Source: Novosphingobium sp.
GTDB taxonomy: Bacteria; Pseudomonadota; Alphaproteobacteria; Sphingomonadales; Sphingomonadaceae
Assembly (NCBI GenBank): GCA_024236235.1
Contig: JACKKV010000004.1
Span: forward strand, 1-64,000
Direction of reading: 5' to 3'
DNA length: 64,000 nucleotides
Of this stretch, positions 41,671 through 50,801 are shown one piece after another. The notes under the pieces were generated by a model, which ran no database searches, was not told where the DNA came from, and saw only the letters and a list, made by a program, of their open reading frames with translations. The translations under genes were made by a program, and so were the position numbers. The number at the start of each line of letters is the position of its first letter. Positions within the stretch are counted from its first letter, which is position 1.

Positions 41671-43776
41671 ATGTTGCAGGCCAAGGAAACCATGACAGAT
41701 GGACAATACGCCATTGGCGTGGATGTCGGAGGAACGCATACCGACCTCATCATGGCCACGCCGAGCGCGCTGATCCGCAGCAAGGCGTTCACAACTCATG
41801 GCAATTACAGCGAGGGCATTCTTCGCGCGATCGGCCTGGCGGCCGAACAGGTCGGAAAATCCACCGAAGAGGTGCTGACCAATTGCCGCGCCTTCGTCAA
41901 CGGCTCGACCATTGTCACGAATGCGATCACGGAATTACGCGGCGCGAAAGTGGGGGTTTTAATCACCCGTGGCTTCAAGGACACCTTCCGCCTGGCCGGT
42001 GGCGCGCGCACCAGGGAATATGACGATCAACTTCAGGTGCCGCCGCCGGAAGTCGTCGCGCGCGATTGCATCGTGGAGATCGCAGAACGGGTGGACAGCA
42101 GCGGCAGTGTGATTGTCGCCCCGGATGTGGAAGAACTGCGTGTCGGCGCGCGCGCGCTCAAGGCCAATGGCGTTGAGGCGGTCGCGGTCTGTTTTCTCTG
42201 GTCGTTCCAGAACCCGGCGAACGAGTTGCTAGCCAAGGAGGTCCTGACCGAAGAGTTCCCCGAAGCGTTCGTGACATTGTCACACGCGACACATCCGGTG
42301 ATCGGCGAATTTCCCCGTTTCATGACCGCCGTGTTCAACTGTCTCTCGCACCGCGCGACGACGCGCTACATTGAAGGGCTGAGATCCGAACTGGGTAGGG
42401 CCGGTTTCGCCGGTGCGATGACCTTTTTCCAGGGAATCGGCGGCTCGATCGGGATCGACGCGGTTGAGGAAACACCGATCACCCTGATGCAATCCGGCCC
42501 TGCGGGCGGGGTAATGGGTGCGCGTCAGATCGCCGAAAAGCTCGGCATCCGTAACGTGCTGGTCGGTGACATGGGCGGCACCAGCTTCGATACGGCGGTC
42601 CTGGCCGATCTAACGCCCACGGTCGCGCGCGAAGCGGCCTTTGGCGCTTATCGCACCGGTATCAATATCCTCGATATCGTCTCCGTCGGAGCGGGCGGCG
42701 GCAGTCTCGCATGGCTCGATGGCCGCGGCGTACCCCAGGTCGGCCCGCACAGCGCCGGCTCCGAACCCGGCCCCGCCTGCTATGGGCGTGGCGGCACTCG
42801 CCCGGCCGTAACTGACGCCAATGTCATTCTCGGTCTGATCGATCCCGATAATTACCTCAAGGGCGCTTACAAGCTGGATGTGAATGCGGCGCGCAATGCG
42901 GTGGATGCAGAAATCGGGCGACCGTTGGGCTGGTCAACCGAACGCGCGGCGGCGGCCATATACGATCTTGCGGTGATCGAAATGGCCAATGCTCTCCGCA
43001 TGGTCAGTGTCGAACGCGGCTATCACCCCCGTGACTTCACCTTCTTTTCCTATGGTGGCGGTCTCGGTCTGTTTGCGGTTGAAATCTGCCGTCGGCTGGG
43101 CTGTCCGAACATCATTGTTCCAGATAATTGTTCGGCTTTCTCCGCATATGGCGTACTGACGGCTGATTACGTCCGTCAGTACAATCGCACTGTCAACTGG
43201 GCGCTGGACGATCCGTCGCAGGCCGGACAGGTCAACGCCGCGCTGGACGAAATGCTAGCCCAAGCCTGCGCCGATGCCCTGAGTGAAAATATCGACGCCG
43301 ATGCCCTGGAGATCGAACGGCGAGGCGACTTCCGCTTTCTTGGCCAGGTTCACGAAGTCAGCCAGCCGATCCCCGACGGCCCGCTTACCGCTACGAATGC
43401 GAGCGAACTGGCCGCCGCGTTCCCTGCAGTTTACGAAGCGAATTATGGCGAAGGCACCGCCTGGGATGGTTCGCCGGTGGTGCTGGTAAATATCTCGGTC
43501 AAGGCGGTTTTTCGCAGGGAAAAGCCGGCCGGCAGGGAACAGGAACCCATATCGGACGCAGCACCGCCCGAACCTGTCGCCGTCCGCCGGATCTTTCAGC
43601 CATTCCTGCGCGAACAGACTGACGTTCCGGTTTACGCGGAAGCCGACGTGCCGCCGGGCACGACGCTTCACGGCCCATGCATCGTCGATGTCGGCGACAC
43701 CACCCTTTATGTGCCGAGCGGCGCTACCTGCGCCCGGGATCGCTACTTCAACTTCAGCCTGACGCTGAACGGATAG
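41671..43776 (+). CDS. Hydantoinase/oxoprolinase family protein A (copy 2)
   Basis: HyuA/AcxA-type subunit of 701 aa. Phosphate motifs GVDVGGTHTD (residues 16-25) and GDMGGTSFD are intact, as are SVGAGGGSLAWLDGRG, GPHSAGSEPGPACYGRGG and RGYHPRDFTFFSYGGG. It is clearly diverged from copy 1 in loops and C-terminal domain, so this is not a recent duplication. The start is chosen from three in-frame candidates: GGAGAG lies nine bases before MLQAKE; MTDGQY at 41692 is also possible. It forms a pair with the HyuB 15 bases downstream. Confidence 0.92.
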   Translation: MLQAKETMTDGQYAIGVDVGGTHTDLIMATPSALIRSKAFTTHGNYSEGILRAIGLAAEQVGKSTEEVLTNCRAFVNGSTIVTNAITELRGAKVGVLITRGFKDTFRLAGGARTREYDDQLQVPPPEVVARDCIVEIAERVDSSGSVIVAPDVEELRVGARALKANGVEAVAVCFLWSFQNPANELLAKEVLTEEFPEAFVTLSHATHPVIGEFPRFMTAVFNCLSHRATTRYIEGLRSELGRAGFAGAMTFFQGIGGSIGIDAVEETPITLMQSGPAGGVMGARQIAEKLGIRNVLVGDMGGTSFDTAVLADLTPTVAREAAFGAYRTGINILDIVSVGAGGGSLAWLDGRGVPQVGPHSAGSEPGPACYGRGGTRPAVTDANVILGLIDPDNYLKGAYKLDVNAARNAVDAEIGRPLGWSTERAAAAIYDLAVIEMANALRMVSVERGYHPRDFTFFSYGGGLGLFAVEICRRLGCPNIIVPDNCSAFSAYGVLTADYVRQYNRTVNWALDDPSQAGQVNAALDEMLAQACADALSENIDADALEIERRGDFRFLGQVHEVSQPIPDGPLTATNASELAAAFPAVYEANYGEGTAWDGSPVVLVNISVKAVFRREKPAGREQEPISDAAPPEPVAVRRIFQPFLREQTDVPVYAEADVPPGTTLHGPCIVDVGDTTLYVPSGATCARDRYFNFSLTLNG

Positions 43777-43791
43777 GCGGGAGACAAAGCC

Positions 43792-45999
43792 ATGGATATG
43801 ATGACCAAAGACGAGTTCGACATCATCGATGTCGAGGTACATCAAAAGTCGATCCGCAACATCGCGAGCGAGATGGCCGTGACCCTGATGCGCACATCGG
43901 GTTCGCCGGTTGTGACGGACGCCAAGGATTTCAGCACATCCATCCTCGATCACAAAGTCGAACAACTCGGTTTTGCAGGACATGTAACATTCCACGTCTC
44001 CACTGCGGTCGCCGGGGTAGAAGCCGTCCTGCGCAACACCCGGATCGAGGATATTGCGCCCGGAGACGGCTTCATATGCAATGATCCGCACACTTCCGGT
44101 GCTATTCACCAGGGCGACGTGGGCATCGTCATGCCGTTTTTCGCGCAGGGCGAAATTGTCGGCTGGGGTTACGTCAACGCGCATTTGCTGGATGTAGGCG
44201 GCTCGGCCGTGTCAGGCTTTGCCGCTGGCGCCTTTGACAATTATTCCGAAGCGCTCGCCTTCCCTGCGGTGCGCGTGATCCGCGAGGGTCGCATCGACGA
44301 ACAATGGCAGCGCTTCATCAGCAACAATGTGCGCATGGCCGGAACGGTCATCAACGACATTCGCAGCATGATCGCCGCCAATAATGTCGGCAGCAGACGC
44401 ATCGCCGCAATGATCGATGAAATCGGCCTCGACCGGTTCAGGCAGCTGAACGAACAGGGCAAGTGCCTGTCGGAAAAAGCGATGCGCGACATCATTTCCC
44501 GCCTGCCCGACGGCACCTATGACAGTTCCGATTGGGTCGAATATGACGGACGTGGCATCGAAGGGTTGCATGAAATCAGGGTCCGGTTGCTGGTGCGGGG
44601 CGACGAAATGACCCTCCAGTTCCGTGGCGGTCCGCAAGTGAACTGCTTTATCAATGGTGCATGGCCTGCCGTTGTCGGCCAGAGCTGGACCACCATTCTT
44701 GCTCAGCTTGCCTATGACATTCCCGTCAATGCCGGAATCTGGCGCCCGATTACGTTCGACCTCGGGCCATCCGGCACATTGGTCAACTCGGTCGCCCCCG
44801 CACCCGTTACCATGTCCCATATCCAGACCGGGATGCGCGTGAACAAATTGCTCGCGGACGTGTTTTCCCAGGCCTGCAGCCTGAGCGAAGATCCTGTGAT
44901 CGCTTCGCGCGTGGCGAGCCAGTCGGCCCAGGACCAGACCTATTTCACGGCATTCGGGATGGATCGCCGCAATGGTCAGCCGACCGTGGCCTTCCCCATG
45001 TCGGTCGGCATGTCGACCGGTGGGCCAGCGCAGACCAACAGCGATGGCATGGAAGTCTATGCCGCTCAGTGCATGTCAGGATGCGACATGCCCGATGTCG
45101 AGCTGGAAGAGACCAGCCAGCCTGGCATGATCCTGTGGCGGCGGGTCGCGCAGGATACAGGCGGCGCGGGGGTGACGCGAGGTGGGTTGGGCGTGGATAC
45201 GGCCATGGCGATCCTGCACTGCGACCGGATGAACGGCGGCGCCTACACGAACACGGCACTGATCCCGCCGCGTGGCTCTGTCGGCGGATTTCCCGGCGCG
45301 GCCGGATATTGGAAACAGTGGCGCAAGACCAATCTCGTCGAACTGCTCGACCGTCATGTTTTCGCCGATATCGACACAATTGCCGGTGAAGTGCCGCAAA
45401 CCACCGCCACGGTCACCGATTTCGAAGTGGTCAGGGGCGATATCTATCACGTGATTCATGGCGGCGGCGGTGGACTGGGCGATCCCTTGCGACGTGATCC
45501 GGGCATGGTTGCGCGCGATGTGTCCGACGGCTTTGTTTCAGCGGACATGGCGCGCGATATCTACGGCGTCATTCTGGACGCGAAGGGTGCAGCAAACACT
45601 GCCGCCACTGCGGCCCGGCGATCGGAAATTCGCAAGGCGCGCATCGGTGACACGCCCAGGGCAGCGGTTGCCGAAGATGCACCGCTATTCGCACCGCTCA
45701 AGGTTGACCAAGGTCATTGGCGCTGCACCGCGTGTGGAGAGGATTTGGGGCGGTCACGGGGAAACTGGCGCGATAATGCGGTAGCCACTGAAGCAGAAGT
45801 CAGCGTCCGCTTTGCCGCACTTCACTCGCAGGTCCGTCACCGCAAGGATGGCGATCCGGTGATGATGCGAGAGTACTACTGTCCGGGCTGCGCCTCGTCT
45901 CTGTCCGTTGACATCGCGCTGGACAGCAGCCCGCCGACCGCCGCACCGCGCATCGGCGAATACGACCCCTATCCAGATAATCTAATTCTCAATTCGTGA
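43792..45999 (+). CDS. Hydantoinase B/acetone carboxylase alpha-like protein fused to a gamma-like zinc domain
   Basis: HyuB/AcxB-type subunit of 735 aa. The main fold is present: DGFICNDPHTSGAIHQGDVGIV, GYVNAHLLDVGGSAVSGFA, QDTGGAGVTRGGLGVDTA and VIHGGGGGLGDPLRRDPGM. After residue ~630 it continues into a domain absent from copy 1 that has Cys645 and Cys648 in RCTACGEDLG and Cys697 and Cys700 in REYYCPGCASSL. Layout and motif resemble the separate gamma subunit of acetone carboxylase (AcxC). This gene thus carries alpha-like and gamma-like parts in one chain, which points to a carboxylase. The function is inferred. Confidence 0.9.
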   Translation: MDMMTKDEFDIIDVEVHQKSIRNIASEMAVTLMRTSGSPVVTDAKDFSTSILDHKVEQLGFAGHVTFHVSTAVAGVEAVLRNTRIEDIAPGDGFICNDPHTSGAIHQGDVGIVMPFFAQGEIVGWGYVNAHLLDVGGSAVSGFAAGAFDNYSEALAFPAVRVIREGRIDEQWQRFISNNVRMAGTVINDIRSMIAANNVGSRRIAAMIDEIGLDRFRQLNEQGKCLSEKAMRDIISRLPDGTYDSSDWVEYDGRGIEGLHEIRVRLLVRGDEMTLQFRGGPQVNCFINGAWPAVVGQSWTTILAQLAYDIPVNAGIWRPITFDLGPSGTLVNSVAPAPVTMSHIQTGMRVNKLLADVFSQACSLSEDPVIASRVASQSAQDQTYFTAFGMDRRNGQPTVAFPMSVGMSTGGPAQTNSDGMEVYAAQCMSGCDMPDVELEETSQPGMILWRRVAQDTGGAGVTRGGLGVDTAMAILHCDRMNGGAYTNTALIPPRGSVGGFPGAAGYWKQWRKTNLVELLDRHVFADIDTIAGEVPQTTATVTDFEVVRGDIYHVIHGGGGGLGDPLRRDPGMVARDVSDGFVSADMARDIYGVILDAKGAANTAATAARRSEIRKARIGDTPRAAVAEDAPLFAPLKVDQGHWRCTACGEDLGRSRGNWRDNAVATEAEVSVRFAALHSQVRHRKDGDPVMMREYYCPGCASSLSVDIALDSSPPTAAPRIGEYDPYPDNLILNS

Positions 46000-46067
46000 G
46001 TTCGGGCAAAAAGACGGCCCAAATACCGCCGATCAAGCAAATCCGGCAAAATATTTCGCGATTTTAC

Positions 46068-46074
46068 AGGAGGG
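46068..46074 (+). promoter_or_regulatory. Strong ribosome-binding site of the first TonB receptor
   Basis: AGGAGGG seven bases before the ATG, the closest match to the anti-Shine-Dalgarno consensus seen in this window, in front of a gene for an outer-membrane receptor. Confidence 0.75.
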
Positions 46075-46081
46075 TAATAAA

Positions 46082-48406
46082 ATGAAGAGGTTTGCGATCT
46101 TAACAATCGCCATGAGCGGCGTTTCAATGCTCGGTCTCACCGCCGCACCAGCGGTGGCCCAGGAAACTTCCGGTATTCAAGAGATCATCGTCACCGCCCA
46201 GAAGCGGCAAGAATCCCTGAATAAGGTAGGTCTGACCGTCGCGGTGCTGTCAGGAGAGGCACTCAAGGAACGCCAGATTACCAGTATTCAGGATTTGACC
46301 GCGTCCATTCCGTCGATGTCTTACGCGGACACGCCCACGTCTTCGCCGATCATCACGCTGCGCGGTGTCGGCTTCTTCGACACGACCCTCTCTGCGACGC
46401 CGGCAGTCAGCCTGTACATGAATCAGGTTCCGCTGCCGTATCCCATCATGGCCGCGCACGGCATATTCGATCTGCAGCGCGTGGAAGTGCTGAAAGGCCC
46501 GCAAGGCATCCTGTTTGGCCAGAACTCAACCGGCGGTGCGATCAATTATGTACCAGCCGCACCGACTGATACACTTGACATGGGTGCCTCGGTCACCGTC
46601 GGCAATTACAACACCATGTCCGAGGAAGCCTATATCTCGGCTCCACTTTCGGATGTCCTGTCGTTCCGCCTTTCGCAGCGCGTACAACACGCCTCGGGGT
46701 GGCAGAAGAGCCTGACGCGCCCCGACGGTCCGGATTCGCGCAACGGCAAGAAGCGGGTTTACGAGGGCCGCCTGCTGGTCGATTTCGAACCCAGCGACAC
46801 GGTCAAATTCCAGCTGAATCTCAATGGGTGGAAAGACAAGGGCGAACCGCAGGCGGCACAGCTGGTCGGATTCAATGTTCAGATCCCCGGATTTGCAAAT
46901 CCCGATGTTCTCGCCTCGCCGCTTGCGCCCGCAGACAACACTGCGGCTGACTGGGTTGCAGGCCTGCCAAAGCGCGACAACTATTTCTACCAGTTCTCAC
47001 TTCGTGGTGACATCGAATTGCTGGAGGATGTCACCCTGACCTCGGTGAGTTCCTATTCCAGGCTCAAGCAGCATGAAAGCATCGACTGGGACGGCACCGC
47101 CCTGGAAGAACAACTTTACAATCCCGAAAAAGGAAGCATCAAAAGCTTCTTCCAGGAATTGCGGTTGGCCAATGGCGGCGCCAATCGATTTCGCTGGATG
47201 ATTGGCGGCAATTACCAGGACGACAAGATCCACCAGTTCAGCTGGTATCGCTGGTATACCGCCTCAACGGCAACCGCGTTCGGCATTCAGGGCGACAACA
47301 TCTTTTATGTCGATCAGAAAATCAGATCCGCAGCCGTTTTTGCCAATCTCGAATATGACGTCGTCCCGCAGCTCACGGCCAAGGCCGGTGTTCGCTATAC
47401 GCATGCCAAGCTTTCCACCAACAACTGCGGCGCTGACATCAACGAACCATACGATGTTGGCGAGATTTTCTATGGTGCAGGCAATTACACGCCCGGCGAC
47501 TGTTTCCCGTTCAACGATCTGGGCGAAACAATCAACGGTGTCGCACCCTTTACTCCGGGCCGGTTCATCGCCTCGGAGAAGGACAGTAATGTTTCGTGGA
47601 AATTCGGCCTCGACTGGAAGCCAGCCGACGGCGTTCTGGTCTACGCCAATGTTGCCAAGGGCTACAAGAGCGGTGGTTTCCCGTCGATCGGCGCTTCGGT
47701 CTGGAGCCAGTTTCTCAAGCTGAAAGAGGAATCGGTCATTGACTACGAGTTGGGGGCCAAGCTCTCGCTGCTCGATCGCAGGCTGCAGATCAATGGCGCT
47801 GCGTTCTATTACGATTACAAGAACAAGCAGTTGCGTGCCCGGACGAACGATCCGGTCTGGGGTTGGCTGGACTCGGTTCAGAACATTCCCAAATCCACTG
47901 TGAAAGGCGCCGAGCTGGAAGTAACCGCCGTGCCGATTGACGGCCTCACGCTGCTGGCCTCTGCCTCATACACCAAAGGCGAGATCGACAAATTCGTCGG
48001 TGAAAACGCGGCGGGGCTTTCGGGCGACTTTGCCGGGTCAGCCATGCCTTATTCCCCGAAATGGAACCTCAGCTTCGACGGCCAGTACAAATTCCCGGTC
48101 GGGGATGATGTCGAAGCCTTTCTTGGCGGAACCGTCACCTACCGATCAAAGACCATTTCGGTGGTCGGTGGGGCCGAAAATCCGCCCAGCGCGACACCTC
48201 AGACTTTCCCGCTATACGGGATCGATTCCTATACGCTCGTCAATTTGCGAGCCGGTGTCGAAGGTGAACATTGGCGGCTCGAAGTATGGGGCAAGAATGT
48301 CTTCGATAAATATTACTGGAACACGGCCTACCCCGCCTTCGACACGATTGTCCGCTATACGGGGATGCCCGCGACCTATGGCCTCACCGTTGGCCTGAAG
48401 ATGTAA
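46082..48406 (+). CDS. TonB-dependent outer-membrane receptor (1)
   Basis: A 774-aa receptor with a Sec signal peptide ending AAPAVAQ, then a TonB-box-like EIIVTAQKRQESL. The plug domain follows with ITLRGVGFFD, FDLQRVEVLKGPQGILFG and NSTGGAINYV. A 22-strand barrel pattern extends to the end. The last residue is Met (TVGLKM), not the terminal Phe usual for outer-membrane barrels. The EVLKGPQG and iron-free plug are typical of the large sphingomonad receptor class that imports aromatics and other organics. It is coupled to the hyu cluster, so it likely imports that substrate. Confidence 0.93.
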   Translation: MKRFAILTIAMSGVSMLGLTAAPAVAQETSGIQEIIVTAQKRQESLNKVGLTVAVLSGEALKERQITSIQDLTASIPSMSYADTPTSSPIITLRGVGFFDTTLSATPAVSLYMNQVPLPYPIMAAHGIFDLQRVEVLKGPQGILFGQNSTGGAINYVPAAPTDTLDMGASVTVGNYNTMSEEAYISAPLSDVLSFRLSQRVQHASGWQKSLTRPDGPDSRNGKKRVYEGRLLVDFEPSDTVKFQLNLNGWKDKGEPQAAQLVGFNVQIPGFANPDVLASPLAPADNTAADWVAGLPKRDNYFYQFSLRGDIELLEDVTLTSVSSYSRLKQHESIDWDGTALEEQLYNPEKGSIKSFFQELRLANGGANRFRWMIGGNYQDDKIHQFSWYRWYTASTATAFGIQGDNIFYVDQKIRSAAVFANLEYDVVPQLTAKAGVRYTHAKLSTNNCGADINEPYDVGEIFYGAGNYTPGDCFPFNDLGETINGVAPFTPGRFIASEKDSNVSWKFGLDWKPADGVLVYANVAKGYKSGGFPSIGASVWSQFLKLKEESVIDYELGAKLSLLDRRLQINGAAFYYDYKNKQLRARTNDPVWGWLDSVQNIPKSTVKGAELEVTAVPIDGLTLLASASYTKGEIDKFVGENAAGLSGDFAGSAMPYSPKWNLSFDGQYKFPVGDDVEAFLGGTVTYRSKTISVVGGAENPPSATPQTFPLYGIDSYTLVNLRAGVEGEHWRLEVWGKNVFDKYYWNTAYPAFDTIVRYTGMPATYGLTVGLKM

Positions 48407-48422
48407 GGATGAGGGAGACGCT

Positions 48423-48456
48423 CTGCCCGCCCGGTTCGCCGGACGGGCAGGGTTTG
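48423..48456 (+). terminator. Terminator-like double hairpin after the first TonB receptor
   Basis: An outer 7-bp stem (CTGCCCG with CGGGCAG) encloses a TTCG-capped 4-bp stem (CCGG/CCGG) with one mismatch between them, 17 bases after the stop, followed by GGTTTG. The stem is strong; the T-run is short. Confidence 0.6.
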
Positions 48457-48619
48457 CTCCGCCGAGCAGAACGCCTTTCCCGACCTTGTGGCGTTAGGCA
48501 TTGGTCTACAAGCTGCTTAGCAATTTTAGTCTGACAACGCCTCTGTCTGCAGTTAAGTTGACAACACACCCGCTCAGGGTCCGCTTAGGGCTTCGCCCAT
48601 AGCCAGAGGAGCACCAGCG

Positions 48620-49819
48620 ATGGACGAACTTGCCAGCCTGCGGGCGTATCCGACCGAGGCGTGGATCGCAGATCTGCGCCTGCGATACCCGGTCGAACCT
48701 TCCATTGACGAGGCGCTGACCCGCAAGCTGCACAAGCGGGGCCAGGCAGATTATCATTCGCCCTCGTTTGATGACATCGAACAGCGCCTGTACCGGTTGA
48801 TCGCCGCAGGCACTGATGATCCGATTGCGATCCGCAACATGCGCAGCCTGACGGGCGGCGCATCCAAGGAACAGTTCGTGTTCGAACTGGACTGGTCTGA
48901 CAACGGGGTTCGTCGCAGGGGCGACCGGATGGTGCTGCGCTGCGAACCGGCGGCCTCCATCGTCGAAACTGACCGCCGCCGCGAATTCGAACTGATGCGG
49001 TTTGCAGAACCGTTGATGCCCGTACCGCGCGTGCACTGGATCGACGATGACGGGTCAGTCATGGGCACCCCCGCGCTTGTTTCAGCATTCGTCACCGGGG
49101 TGCAGAAGCCGTCGCGGGTGGCATCGAACGTCAGCGGCATGGGCACGCATTTTGCAAAGCCGCTGCGTGACAGGCTGGTGCCGCAATACGCGCGTTACAT
49201 GGCCGCCCTGCACAAGGCCCCGGTCGGTCCGGACGACCTGCCCAGTTTCGCCCGGCCGGCCGTGGGCACGGCCGAGGCGGCAGAGCAGATCGTCAACTGG
49301 TGGGGCCGCTGCTGGCAGGAAGACCTGTTCGAGCCGTCGATGATTGCACTACTGACCGAAGACTGGTTACGGCGCAACGCACCAGTGCTGGATCATCTGT
49401 CGGTAGTGCATGGCGACTTCCGTACCGGCAACTTCCTGTTCGACGAGGCAAGTGGCGAGATCACGGCGATCCTCGACTGGGAACTGGGTTATCTGGGGGA
49501 TCGGCACGCCGATCTCGCCTGGGTGCTGACCGACCTTTACCAGACCTATGAAGATGGCAAACCGTTCCACTGTGGTCTGTTCGAGAGCACGGACGCGTTC
49601 GTCGATGCCTATGAGGCGGCGGGTGGGCTGCCGATCGACCGCAGGAAACTGGCCTGGCACAAGTTGTTCTGCACCTGGAAGCAATATATCCTGTCGCTCG
49701 GCTGCGCGCTGCGCGCGGGCGATGGACTGACTCATCAGGACGTGCTGCTCAGCTGGCTGTCAGCCGGGGGATACCCCATCGCTGAATCGCTGCGCCTTCA
49801 GCTCGAAGCGGCAGTCTGA
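48620..49819 (+). CDS. Phosphotransferase family protein (APH-like kinase), copy 1
   Basis: Aminoglycoside-phosphotransferase-fold kinase of 399 aa. The ATP-grip part contains LTGGASKEQFVFELDW and RMVLRCEP with the ATP Lys replaced by Arg. The catalytic loop VVHGDFRTGNFLFDE gives His264, Asp266 and Asn, and ILDWELGYLGD holds the metal-binding Asp. This is the branch that includes ACAD10/11 kinase domains and LvaA, not antibiotic resistance enzymes. An N-terminal extension of about 60 residues precedes the kinase fold. It lies between the two TonB receptors, with a convergent SDR. Confidence 0.88.
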   Translation: MDELASLRAYPTEAWIADLRLRYPVEPSIDEALTRKLHKRGQADYHSPSFDDIEQRLYRLIAAGTDDPIAIRNMRSLTGGASKEQFVFELDWSDNGVRRRGDRMVLRCEPAASIVETDRRREFELMRFAEPLMPVPRVHWIDDDGSVMGTPALVSAFVTGVQKPSRVASNVSGMGTHFAKPLRDRLVPQYARYMAALHKAPVGPDDLPSFARPAVGTAEAAEQIVNWWGRCWQEDLFEPSMIALLTEDWLRRNAPVLDHLSVVHGDFRTGNFLFDEASGEITAILDWELGYLGDRHADLAWVLTDLYQTYEDGKPFHCGLFESTDAFVDAYEAAGGLPIDRRKLAWHKLFCTWKQYILSLGCALRAGDGLTHQDVLLSWLSAGGYPIAESLRLQLEAAV

Positions 49820-49898
49820 CCAGCCATGGCCTGAGCGCCAGGATGAAGTGACGATGTGATGTCACAAACCCTGGCACGGCCCGGGCGAGCGGCAGCCT

Positions 49899-50681
49899 TC
49901 AGGAAGGCATGTAATCGGCGATGTTCGGCCAGCCTGTCCGGCAGGTAAGGCCGCCATCGACCGGCATGATCAGGCCCGTGACATAGGATGCCGCATCGGA
50001 CGCGAGGAAGGCCACCGCCTCACCGATTTCCGAGGTCATGCCCAGGCGCTTCATCGGAATGGCCTGCTCGAACCCCCTGCACAGTTCCGGTATGTCCTTG
50101 ATGCCCTGGAACAGCGGCGTATCGATTGCGCCCGGACATATGCAGTTCACCCGGATGCCGCTTTGGGCCAGATCGAGGGCCATATTGCGCGTCAGATTGA
50201 CGACACCGCCCTTGGCCGCCGAATAGGAGGCCATCCCGTAATCGCCGAACATGCCCGAAACCGAGGCATTGTTGATGATCGCACCGCCACCTTGGGCAAG
50301 CATATGCGGGATGACAAGCCGGCTAACATAATAGACCGCGCCCAGATCGACATCGATCACGCGCTGCCAATCGCCCGGCTCGGTCGTCGCGACTGACCCG
50401 ATGCCGGCAATCCCGGCATTGTTGAACAGGATATCGATGCGGCCGAAGCGTTCGATTGCATGTTCGACCAACCCTGCAACCTGAGCCTGGTCAGTAATGT
50501 CGCATAGCTGTCCGCTCGCCACATCCGCCCCCAGTTCAGTGCACAATTCGCCAAGCAGCGACGCATTGAGGTCCGCCAGCACCAGACGGCATCCTTCGCG
50601 CGCCATGACGCGCGCGGCGCCTGCCCCCATGCCCGATGCTCCGCCCGTGATGAGCGCCACCTTGCCGTTCAATCGTGCCAT
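49899..50681 (-). CDS. SDR-family oxidoreductase
   Basis: Classical short-chain dehydrogenase of 260 aa. Cofactor motif TGGASGMG, Asp after strand two (LADLN) suggesting NAD, NNAG, and the catalytic Tyr and Lys in YSAAK are present. The end YVTGLIMPVDGGLTCRTGWP fits. The start MARLNGK, directly after GGAGAGG, is chosen over an ATG nine codons upstream. It lies 120 bases downstream of the second TonB receptor on the same strand (receptor start at 53246, stop at 50802), so the two may be co-transcribed. Substrate unknown. Confidence 0.88.
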   Translation of the reverse strand: MARLNGKVALITGGASGMGAGAARVMAREGCRLVLADLNASLLGELCTELGADVASGQLCDITDQAQVAGLVEHAIERFGRIDILFNNAGIAGIGSVATTEPGDWQRVIDVDLGAVYYVSRLVIPHMLAQGGGAIINNASVSGMFGDYGMASYSAAKGGVVNLTRNMALDLAQSGIRVNCICPGAIDTPLFQGIKDIPELCRGFEQAIPMKRLGMTSEIGEAVAFLASDAASYVTGLIMPVDGGLTCRTGWPNIADYMPS

Positions 50682-50801
50682 TGCCTCTCCTCTCCGGTCA
50701 TGCTTCACGCCCTCGGATGCAAAGATTGCGATCTTCCCGCCCAGCCGGACTGGAACGTGGCCACAGCTTCATTCCTGAAACTGTGGCCAGCCCCCTCATG
50801 T

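Noticed and set aside
48620..49819. Aminoglycoside resistance kinase
   Set aside because: The fold is shared, but sequence style matches the ACAD10/11-LvaA branch and the context is catabolic.
49840..49875. CRP-like or hairpin site GTGAC-N8-GTCAC between the kinase and SDR genes
   Set aside because: It sits between two convergent gene ends, where no promoter is expected, and has no T-run for termination.
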